A stretch of DNA of 64,000 bases, taken from Pollenia angustigena (Eukaryota; Arthropoda; Insecta; Diptera; Polleniidae). Every line of letters begins with the position of its first letter. Within the stretch, counting starts at the first letter, position 1. Below the pieces are notes generated by a model that searched no databases, was not told the DNA's origin, and was given only the letters and a program-made list of their open reading frames with translations. Shown piece by piece: positions 56,166 to 64,000 of this stretch. Location of the stretch: the NCBI GenBank assembly GCA_930367215.1, contig OV884059.1:65505393-65569392 (forward strand), given 5' to 3'. The position numbers were made by a program, and so were the translations under genes.

Positions 56166-56811
56166 GGTATACTATTTTTCAATGTTCCAATTTCACGCCA
56201 AAAATCTTCACAGCATTTGAAATTTTAAATATGTGTTCATAATTCGTATCACTTACTTTACTCTCTAGAAGTTTAAACACTGAAACTAATTCGAAATAGT
56301 TTATATCTTTATTAGAGTCTAATGATTAGACACTATAAATAATGGGTCTAAATACATCAATATATTGAGCTTTTTGTTTTTTATATAAATTCTTGTTATC
56401 AATTCTTTACACAATTTTTGGTAAAAACTTAGATTTTACTTTTAATGTCAATTACACAAATTCTAGAAAAGTTTTCGGTACACAACAGTTCGGTTTGTGC
56501 TTCACGGCTAAAATATATATAGAATAAATAAAACAGGTTAATATAATGTTTATTCAACCGATTTTCAGCTAACCACGCATGACAAGAAAATAAATTTCAT
56601 ATAAACTTGCTTACATATATTAAAACAGTTTTACTTATATTAAAGAAAAAAAGTATCTTTTCCTAACGTAAAAAGAATCAAAAAAGTGACAAGAATCACA
56701 AAAAGTACCACATTTGGGTGCATTTTGTAAAAGTGGCCAAATAGTGTCCAAGCAGTCGAAAAAGTGGCAAATTGCCACTTTAGTGGCACCGACGGTAACG
56801 CTGAGCATAGC

Positions 56812-58219
56812 CATCGTCAGTAACGCCAACCACGATATCAGTACAAATAGCAAAATACATTTAACTACAGCAGCCAGCAGTAATATTTAACACACAGTGT
56901 CTCGGAAGGAAATTTTAACGTTAGTGTACCATATCTTTGACTGCCTAAATATATGAGTTTTTGTCAAGAAAGAGGAATATCAAATTTTCATTGATTTGCG
57001 ATAATTGATGACATTTTACATAATTTTTTACACCATTTTTCACAAAACATATTCCATGTATTAAAGAAATATTTTCTGCGCTCCCGAAATTTATCCAAAA
57101 TCCAAAATCGATTCGGGCATTCCCAAGCAAACATCTCCTACGTATGTACCACAGCAGTGTGTATAAAAACACTGTGCAATAGCAACAACAAAAACATCGG
57201 CAGCAGAAGCAGTTGTAGAAGCAATAATAAAAATACATGAGTAAATGATGTTTAGTATGAGGTGCCACATCCATTTTACTTTATCACATCTTATGTTGTT
57301 GCCACAGATACATATCCACAGCTGTATTCCGTGCCCGTTCCCGTTTCCATTTCATTCACTTGACAATGTTGAGCAAAAAAATATTAAAACGGGTAATAAA
57401 ACAAAACGAAACGAATGGAAATAATAAAAACGAAAAATCAACCAAAAACCACAAAAGCAACAACAATAAGAACAGCAGTAAAAGCAGTAGCAAGCATCAT
57501 TACAAGTTGTAGTCAACAATATGGTGACTTGAGTTGAAAGGATGGTCGGTTGGTTAGTTAGTTGGTTGGTTCGGTAATTTGGATTTCTGACGGACAGACT
57601 AAGCGACTGAGATATATTTGCACTGGCTTTTGGTTAAGGCACATTTACATTTGCTAACAACGAATGTTGATGGTTGTTCGTTTGTTCATCAAAAAACATC
57701 AGCTCGCCATAAAGTGCTAAAATATAAATTAAAATACGTTGTGAGATTTCAAAGAAACAACAAAAACAGCAGCAGAAACAACAACACCAAAATTAAAAAA
57801 ATACTCACTCGAACAACAAAAGGAAAATTATTAAAGCCCCAAGGGCGGCTTGTTACAATTGAAAGGGGGATTAATGGATTAATCAGAGATTTAAATGAAA
57901 CAACAACTTCTTATTCCTGTAATACAGAAGCTGCCGCTCTACCAAACAGAAAAAACAATACTAAGAATGAAATCGCTTTTTAGCTTTTAACCAATATGAT
58001 ATAATTGTCAATTAAAAATGGGGCGAAGATTTTCCAATTTTCATCTTTACCCTTCAAATTTAAAACAAAAACGTTTCCCTTTTTATCCCCTTCCTCCCTT
58101 TATGCTACAAAATAAATAAGAACAAAATTAAGATACGTAGTTTTGTTGAGTTGTTCTGTGTGACTATCCTTTATTCCAAATTTCATGTACAATTTTTTAA
58201 CTATTGAGTACGTGCTTGC
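56812..58219. other. Apparently single-copy sequence, CAA/CAG-rich
   Basis: No TE similarity is visible. At 57460-57530 and 57755-57790 it is rich in aacaacaaaaacagcagcag, as fly gene leaders and first exons often are. The 121-codon frame 57618-57983 (GRLVTIERGINGLIRDLNET near its end) has no recognised domain. It could be a host exon or 5' UTR, but I cannot support a gene call. Confidence 0.3.
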
Positions 58220-58414
58220 AACAAGGGCAGGCGCGGATCCAGCTTGAGCCTTAGGGGGGGGGGGGGGGGGAAATTTTTTATGATACAAAAAAAAATTTGT
58301 TTTTAAAAGTTTATTAAAAGCAATTTGTGTATATTATATTAAAAAAACTCAACAATAAGGTTAAATAAAATATTCAATATAAATTAAAATAAACTAATCT
58401 TTTTAAATAAGCAA

Positions 58415-60180
58415 TTTATGATTTCCTTGTGAGGCAAATTTAGATAGTACAGTCTATGTTCAGTTTGTCATTGTTGATCTGAGCCATGTTTTTATTCGAC
58501 GAAGGGTAGGAAATGACCTCTCGCTCGTAGCATTACTTACGAGCATTGAAACGAAAATTTGAAATATTTTTCTTAGATTTGGGTAGATATCTTCATCACA
58601 GTTTATTAAAGCATCTACAACGTTATCTGATAGATTTTCAGATAATTTCCATGTTTGTTGCCAATGCTACAGTTCAGGCTCAAGTTTAGATGTTAGTAAG
58701 TGTTTATCTCGAGTTGTGGTTTTAAAAGTTTTATATCTGTATATGACTTGATTACACTTTGAGTAGAAGTTTTGGTATGTTCAATACATTAATGATATCT
58801 ATTGGAAAGGTGTTTTGAGATCTTCTAAAATAAATTCAATAAGAGAATGAAACCTACAACTCGGTAGAAATCTTCAACATTTTGGATGTACAGTAGAATC
58901 CCGGTAATTCGTAATCGCAAGGGACCGGCCATTTCTTACGAATTATAGGGGTTTTCGATTTAGCGGGGTTACGATTTAACGGGGCTTTAATAAAATAAAT
59001 ACGAATTAACGGGGTTTTTCAATTTATTTACTAAAACGATAAAAAAAACCTAAAAAAAAATTGTTAAAAATAAAATATATAAAAATTATTCATGTAACAA
59101 ACTGATCTTAAGAAAATAAACACACACACAAGCAAAAGCAAAAACCAACGAAAAAAATAGCGGCAAAAAATCATTCTTTCCATGTTTTTACTACGAATTA
59201 TAAGTGGTAAATAGCAAACAATTACGATTTATAAGAGGTAAAGAAGATTTTAATTGAAAAAAAAATTACGAATTAGCTAGGGGACCGAAATGTATGGAAA
59301 TTTTACGAATTAACGAGATTTTTTCAAGGGACTGACAGTTTATTACGAATTATCGGGAATGACGATTTATCGGGGTACGAATTATCGGGATTTGACTGTA
59401 ATTATTTCGTTCAAATCCTGTTTTTTAGGTTGGAACCTCGATTTGAACGCAAATAACTTTAACTTTTTTAAAAATCACTTTAATTTGTTCTTCGGCTTTA
59501 TTTCTTTTTTCTTCAAGGCACATGATTAAAGTTTTGATAAGGCTTGAATCTTTTTGAAGATATATATCGTGCTTTTGTAAAATGATACTAAGCGGCTGTG
59601 TTACAATAAGTATCACACTTAATATGTTTATTCCGCAAATAGATTCAAAAGTTCTAAGTGAGTTCCTTAATATAAGGCTCTTGATGAAGTATCTCTACCT
59701 TTCCACTCAGATATGTTTTCCAAAGCTTCTACTATATGATGTACACTTGTTGCAAAGTGTAAAGCTGAGTCGTGACGGTCCACCCATCTTGTCTCGCATA
59801 ATGTAGAGAGTTTGGCTCCCAAATACTTTACTAAAAACGTGTTTTGCCTGATTTACGGGAAATAGCAAGGCGTTTGTTTCGCATTTGTCGCGGTTTCCAG
59901 AATTTTTTAACAGCTCCATTTTCTGCTGACATCAAACGACACCCATCAGTTCCAACTCCTATACAGTTTTTTAGGTCAAGACTAAAATTTGTCAAAATTT
60001 TAAGAACTGTTGATGATAGTGCCATCGCATCAATGTCACATCAGCGTCATAATCAAAATCCTGTGAAGGCTCTTCAAATGCTTTTACAACAAAGCCAAAA
60101 CAATTCTTCCCTAACAACTTTTTGTTGTATGTTGAAGTATTTTAAAGATAAGGAAATCTGGCTTTTCCCCGACAAATCCT
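58415..60180 (-). pseudogene. hAT transposase, copy 2, broken
   Basis: The minus strand repeats the transposase of copy 1 with its own damage. SSTVLKILTNFSLDLKNCIGVGTDGCRLMSAENGAVKKFW is visible in the frame 60025-59831 (second Asp region), and MCLEEKRNKAEEQIK at 59523-59480. The C-terminal region near 58430-58560 retains the RSF...RIKTWLRS-like block in decayed form. The frame is broken by several stops and by the Tigger-like MITE. Confidence 0.8.
58891..59398. mobile_element. Tigger/pogo-like MITE
   Basis: Ends CAGTAGAATCCCGGTAATTC and GAATTATCGGGATTTGACTG (ending 59398) are inverted with a few mismatches; TA flanks both sides (58889-58890 and 59399-59400). Repeated cgaattatcggg/aacgggg words fill the interior. 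The form CAGT.GAA.CCCG..AATTCG is typical of pogo/Tigger elements. Copy 1 of the host hAT shows the empty site near 53690. Confidence 0.85.
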
Positions 60181-60678
60181 TGCGTTCGTCAAAAATTATC
60201 AAATAGGAATTTTTTTCATATAACTCATATATATGTATGTACATAAATATTACAAATACTAAGGCTTTTTAATAATTCAACCGCACGCATTATCAAGTTA
60301 AACGTTTACTCTTTGGTTATACATAGATGGCACCTGCTATGATTGAATGTAGAATAATAAGTATTTGAATACATTAAACTAGATGTTTCATTGAAAATAT
60401 CTAATAAATAACTATTAGGATGAAGATTTGGATACTTATTGAAAATTTGGTTAAAGACTCAATAAAAAAACAAAAAAATACTTTTTGAAAATTTCGTTAG
60501 AGATTCAATAAAAAAAACAAAAAAAAACCTTGCTGGGATTTCCAAAAATTGTGTACATTAAAAAAAGATAATATTAATGGGTATTCTTGTATTATCGAAA
60601 TAAACAAAACATATTTTTATAATTTACGGGGGGGAATTTCCTTATTTCACCCCCCCTGAATCCGCGCCTGAACAAGGG

Positions 60679-61231
60679 AAACATTTGACAAACGTATTTT
60701 CATAATTCAAAAACTCAACAAAATGATTCGAATAGATTAAAAAAGTAAATGCTGAATCTAAAAAGAAATACATCACCAACAATAATGCAAAGTATAATGA
60801 AATTCGCGCTAAAAACGATAAAAACAAACGAGATCTTGGAAAAAATAGAAATCTAAGAGGAAAAAATATATAAAAGCTTAATTTGCATCTTTCTTTTTCA
60901 CAGTTTTTTCGAATTATCGACGAACCGGTTTTGAAATATACGAATATTTGACAACTCTAATCACAAATCATATTTGCCGGAATCAAAATAGGACAAAATT
61001 GAATTTTAAGCTCCATCGTCTTCAGCGTGTCTAAATCTATTTGCAGCATAAGCAAAGGTATTCATTCCTTAGAATCCGTAAGAAATTAAACCAAAAAACT
61101 TGATTTTGCAGTGAAGATTATAATTTTAAACTGCTCTCCTGAAAAAAATAAAAACACGGTCTTGGGCTGTTATGGCTTGTCACCACTAAAATACCTACAT
61201 ATTGATGGCTTAATATAAAAAAGCCTAGCTC
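60679..61231. other. Unassigned sequence
   Basis: No recognised feature. Confidence 0.3.
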
Positions 61232-61339
61232 CCCAGCAAAAACTTACATTGCAAAGTAATGAGCTAAAAAGCTAATATAACGACTCTTCACTACTTATAC
61301 ATTGGCATTTTAACTCATTATTTTAACACGGTGATGTCA

Positions 61340-61456
61340 TTGGAGGCAAGTACTTACCACCCTCGCTTACAAATAGGGAGTTAAATAAGTCATTACCACA
61401 TTCGCTTACAAATAGGGACTTAAATAAGTTATTACTCCGATGTCACCAAAATTACA
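61340..61456. repeat. Direct repeat block A, two 40-bp units
   Basis: Begins tggaggcaagtacttaccac and ends ctccgatgtcaccaaaat; two units containing cgcttacaaatagggag/act lie 40 bases apart (61363 and 61403). Repeated as block B at 61740-61891. Confidence 0.9.
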
Positions 61457-61598
61457 ACTAACATGTCATGACTTTAAAAAATTTTTTTTTTTTGTTATTT
61501 TTTTTTTCTATTTTTTCTTATTTTATTTTACTTTACTTTATGTTTTTTTTCTATTTTTCTTATTTTATTTTACTTTGTTTTATTTTTTATTTTTTTCT

Positions 61599-61670
61599 GT
61601 CTCTGGCGGGATTCGATCGCGCAACCTCGTTGCTGATAGACTAGCTCACTACCAGCTAGTCTACCGGGGC
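61599..61670 (-). repeat. tRNA-like (SINE-type) sequence, copy 4
   Basis: On the minus strand gccccggtagactagctggt...gttgcgcgatcgaatcccgc is nearly identical to copy 1 (19366-19438), including the upstream atacaaaaactacact and the A/T-rich tail at 61480-61598. B box is GCGATCGAATCCCGC. Confidence 0.6.
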
Positions 61671-61739
61671 AGTGTAGTTTTTGTATAAAAAAACGATGTT
61701 TTTTAATCAATTAAGAGCGTAAATATGAGATTAAATTAT

Positions 61740-61891
61740 TGGAGGCAACTACTTACCACCCTCGCTTACAAATAGGGAGTTAAATAAGTCATTACCATAT
61801 TCGCTTACAAAAAGGGAGCTAAATAAGTCATTACCACATTCGCTTACAAATAGGGACTTAAATAAGTTATTACTCCGATGTCACCAAAATT
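61740..61891. repeat. Direct repeat block B, three 40-bp units
   Basis: Same boundaries as block A but with three units (cgcttac at 61762, 61802 and 61841). One unit was therefore gained or lost after block duplication. Confidence 0.9.
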
Positions 61892-62202
61892 TCAGTACAG
61901 CATAATTTTTCATATTCAAATTTATTACAAATTGTTTTTTATTTATAATAAAAAAAAAAAACAAATTGTAAGACCAAATATTTTAAATCAATTTGTATTA
62001 GATTTGAAAAAACTTCAACCGTAGATGAATTTTATTACGAATGAATTATAAATTTCGTTAATCAACTCATACACAAGTACTTAGGTAACAGATTATATGT
62101 CAGCCATTACCAAACTACTTCTATGTAATGCAGATGGTATGAAGTAGTCATTGAAAAGTAAGTTGTTCAGTAATGGCAAGTCATTACCAAGTTTTTGCTG
62201 GG

Positions 62203-62460
62203 TCGATTTTTTGGTTTGCTTACAGGGGAAGAAAAAAACTTTTAGATAAAAGAAAATATAATGCAATTTTTATTAAAAGTATCCAACAAATGTTTTACTA
62301 CAGCTCCATAAAAATTTTAGATCAAAATACATGAAGCATTAGCTACCAGACTAAACAAAAAAGCTATTTTAAAAAAATTGAGTTGGAATATAAGTTAAAG
62401 AATTAAATTTTGATTTTAAAATTGTAAATTAGATTTTCGATTTAAATTTAGGAAAAAAAA
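62203..62460. other. Unassigned AT-rich sequence
   Basis: No feature between the MITE end and the LINE tail. Confidence 0.3.
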
Positions 62461-62516
62461 TTTTTTTTTCTTAATTTATTTTTTATTATTGAATCTTTCT
62501 TATCGAAATTTACAAT

Positions 62517-62641
62517 CAGCCTTATTCCGGTTGTCGTTGTCGTAATCGCTCAAGTCGTTTTTTGTAAGAGATTAAAGAACACTGGAACTCTTACAAAAAA
62601 CGACTCGAGCGATTACGACAACGACAACCGGAATAAGGCTG
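62517..62641. repeat. Hairpin with 54-bp arms in LINE 3' UTR
   Basis: The arm 62517-62570 (cagccttattccggttgtcg and onward) is complementary to 62588-62641 with a single mismatch; the loop is 17 bases. It lies about 80-205 bases after the ORF2 stop of the Jockey-type LINE. Confidence 0.95.
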
Positions 62642-62719
62642 AATATGTATTCAAATCTTAATTCTACTTGTTGTTTATTAGTTGTTACCAGTGTAACCAC
62701 TAACTGCTGTATTCAAATT

Positions 62720-63160
62720 TTAAGACTGTCTTCTAGTTAGGCTCAAAGTATCGGTTCTTTTTAGCCTCTGGTGACCTTTGAACTGAAGCAAACCCCGAGC
62801 GAGGTAGTTAGGGTGGACCATTAGTTTATCGATGTAGCTTATTGAATATTTTTTAATTTCCTCCTGGATAGTGGGGACGTTGAGATCTCTGTGGATAATA
62901 TCATTACGTATATACCATGGGGCGCAGACAATTTGTCGTAATATTCTAGACTGTCTTCTTTGAAGCTTTTGGATGTTAGATGCGCATGCAGTACCCCATA
63001 ATTGGATGCCATATGTCCATATTGGTTTTATGATGGACTTGTATAGAAGAATTTTGTTGTCTAAAGACAAGTTTGAGTTTCCACCGAGAAGCCAATGTAG
63101 TTGAGCTGCTTTAAGTTTCATAGCCGTTATTTTCGCTTCAATATGACGAGAACAGGTCAA
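62720..63160 (-). CDS. Jockey ORF2 C-terminal part, after premature stop
   Basis: The 146-codon frame contains LYKSIIKPIWTYGIQLWGTA, LQRRQSRILRQIVCAPWYI, IHRDLNVPTIQEEIKKYS and HPNYLARGLL, the conserved C-terminal region of Jockey-clade ORF2. It is in the same frame as 63164-63988, with only a TGA between them. The ATG at 63160 follows that stop by chance. It is not a separate gene. Confidence 0.85.
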   Translation of the reverse strand: MTCSRHIEAKITAMKLKAAQLHWLLGGNSNLSLDNKILLYKSIIKPIWTYGIQLWGTACASNIQKLQRRQSRILRQIVCAPWYIRNDIIHRDLNVPTIQEEIKKYSISYIDKLMVHPNYLARGLLQFKGHQRLKRTDTLSLTRRQS

Positions 63161-63163
63161 GCG

Positions 63164-64000
63164 TCAATCTATATGAATTCCCAAGTACTTTACATGGTTT
63201 TCTACCGGAACAGTGATGTTATTTATTTTTACTGCTGGGCACGTTTGTCTTCTGAGCGTGAAAGTTAAGTGAGCACATTTAGCCGGGTTAACCTTTATTC
63301 TCCATTTTTCTAGCCATGCCTCTAGTTCATTGATGTGGGACTGCAGATTTTGCGATGCGACTTTTGGGTCATGGTTAACGCTAATAAATGCTGTGTCGTC
63401 TGCAAATGTAGAGGTATGCGTGCTCAGGTTTGTTGGCATATCCGCTGTGTATATTATATATAGAAGCGGTCCTAATATGCTGCCTTGGGGAACACCAGCA
63501 GTAATTTTCTTGAGGGGGGAGTATTTATCTTGCGGCCTTACTATGAATGTTCTGCCTGTTAGATAGCTCTCCAGAAGCTTGTGAGTGTTTTGAGGAAGCA
63601 TTCGTGTTATTTGGATGAGTAGCCCATCATGCCAAACTTTGTCAAATGCTTGGGAAATGTCTATAAACAGGGCTGAGCAGTATTGCTTTTTCTCAAACGC
63701 CGATCTAATAAGGGTGACAATTCTATGCACTTGTTCTATTGTACCATGTTTCGCTCTGAATCCGAACTGGTGATCCGGGGTAATGTCGTGTTCATTTAGA
63801 TGAGGAGTTATACTTAAAATGAATATTTTTTCGAAAAGCTTCGATAGGATTGATAATAAGCTTATCGGTCTGTACGACGCAACCTGGCTAGCATCTTTTC
63901 CTGGCTTGGGAATCATAACAATTATAGACCTCTTCCATGAGGATGGGAAGTATCCGACTCTTAATATAGCGTTAAAAATGAGTAGCAAGATTCTGGAAGC
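63164..64000 (-). CDS. Jockey-type reverse transcriptase, partial
   Basis: The frame enters from the right window edge, so the real start and the endonuclease domain are outside. Visible are MIPKPGKDAS, YRPISLLSILSKLFE, GFRAKHGTIEQVHR, FIDISQAFDKVWHDGL (motif A), AGVPQGSILGPLLY (B), FADDTAFIS (C) and YLGIHID. All catalytic Asp residues are present. It ends at a TGA where related elements usually have an Arg before LTW/LTC; a CGA to TGA change would explain it. Downstream homology resumes at once at 63160. Confidence 0.92.
   Translation of the reverse strand, partial: ASRILLLIFNAILRVGYFPSSWKRSIIVMIPKPGKDASQVASYRPISLLSILSKLFEKIFILSITPHLNEHDITPDHQFGFRAKHGTIEQVHRIVTLIRSAFEKKQYCSALFIDISQAFDKVWHDGLLIQITRMLPQNTHKLLESYLTGRTFIVRPQDKYSPLKKITAGVPQGSILGPLLYIIYTADMPTNLSTHTSTFADDTAFISVNHDPKVASQNLQSHINELEAWLEKWRIKVNPAKCAHLTFTLRRQTCPAVKINNITVPVENHVKYLGIHID

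Larger units (their letters stand above)
52466..56803. mobile_element. hAT element (CAGTGTTACCGTCGG ends) interrupted by a second hAT
   Basis: Ends CAGTGTTACCGTCGG (52466-52480) and CCGACGGTAACGCTG (56789-56803) are inverted with one mismatch; AGCATAGC is duplicated exactly at 52458-52465 and 56804-56811. Subterminal regions carry aaaagtggcac-type words. Without the nested element (52592-55055) it is about 1.87 kb and encodes no recognised transposase. Confidence 0.92.
58228..60670 (-). mobile_element. hAT element with CAGGCGCGGAT ends, copy 2 (inverted)
   Basis: This copy is the reverse orientation of 52592-55055. Its ends are CAGGCGCGGATCCAG (58228) and CTGAATCCGCGCCTG (60670). The 8-bp duplication AACAAGGG is exact at 58220-58227 and 60671-60678. 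A 17-base G tract lies at 58254-58270. It carries a Tigger/pogo-like MITE (58891-59398) that copy 1 lacks, while it lacks copy 1's insertion at 54214-54944. Confidence 0.92.
61232..62202. mobile_element. MITE with CCCAGCAAAAACTT ends, copy 2
   Basis: Starts CCCAGCAAAAACTT and ends AAGTTTTTGCTGGG at 62202, like 19143-19712. At 971 bp it is longer because a block of about 110-150 bp occurs twice (61340-61456 and 61740-61891) around the tRNA-like core. A TC dinucleotide flanks both ends, as in copy 1. Confidence 0.75.
62461..64000 (-). mobile_element. Jockey-type LINE, 3' half, cut by window edge
   Basis: The minus-strand element continues past the right window edge. It ends in an A-rich tail seen as poly-T at 62461-62469. 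Its RT frame is interrupted by one stop and its 3' UTR (62470-62719) carries a large hairpin. Older relics of similar type lie at 13955-14165 and 24585-25275. Confidence 0.85.

Noticed and set aside
59041..59180. Possible CRISPR-like or satellite array from repeated cgaatta words
   Set aside because: The words are irregularly spaced and belong to the Tigger/pogo-like MITE interior and ends.
61232..62202. LTR retrotransposon read from direct blocks A and B
   Set aside because: The blocks are 110-150 bp tandem-unit arrays without TG...CA ends, primer site or gag/pol, and lie inside inverted terminal repeats.

Overview
The window is AT-rich eukaryotic nuclear DNA in which almost everything recognisable is a transposable element (TE) or TE debris. 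The TE set (LOA-type LINE with RNase H, Jockey-type LINEs, DD41D rosa-like mariners, Transib, many hAT and PIF/Harbinger-like MITEs, and a dispersed repeat with an 'attcggctgagccgaat' palindrome) points to an insect, most probably a higher fly (Diptera). That host call is inference from family knowledge. I recognise no complete host gene, canonical rRNA or tRNA gene, CRISPR array or bacterial feature; the window reads as a repeat-filled intergenic or intronic stretch.

Layout. 1-1010: Penelope-like reverse transcriptase (RT) and an RNase H fragment, both minus. 2180-3190: inverted repeats, a Helitron-type terminus and a repeated 'cgcttatagtcca' motif. 4430-4870: Tc1-like relic. 6347-12200: a long LOA-type LINE on the minus strand, with ORF2 intact and ORF1 broken at a 16-base G tract. 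13950-15241: Jockey relic and a deleted rosa-like mariner. 16553-18798: a Harbinger-like MITE with a second copy of itself inserted in the opposite orientation, plus another MITE inside. 19143-19712: a MITE carrying a tRNA-like sequence. 19985-22066: a 5'-truncated LINE with an open RT frame, abutting an inverted-repeat MITE. 23961-27000: three decayed LINE pieces. 27392-29638: a non-autonomous hAT with a perfect 8-bp target duplication. 31827-33010: a LOA relic. 35227-36770: a Transib relic. 37406-40451: two hAT-type elements. 41172-43548: another element inserted into itself. 43990-51620: further MITEs, a mariner relic, SINE-like sequence and hAT elements. 52466-60678: a multi-level hAT nest and two inverted copies of one hAT transposase element. 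61232-62202: second copy of the tRNA-carrying MITE. 62461-64000: Jockey-type LINE with one premature stop and a 54-bp-arm hairpin in its 3' UTR.

How it fits together. The genes shown are replication or transposition enzymes: endonuclease/RT/RNase H proteins for the LINEs, DDE transposases for the DNA elements. Only the LOA ORF2 and the 461-codon RT look nearly undamaged, so most elements are dead or move only with enzymes supplied elsewhere. The most informative signal is structural: target-site duplications and empty sites preserved in sister copies allow insertion order to be read directly from the sequence.
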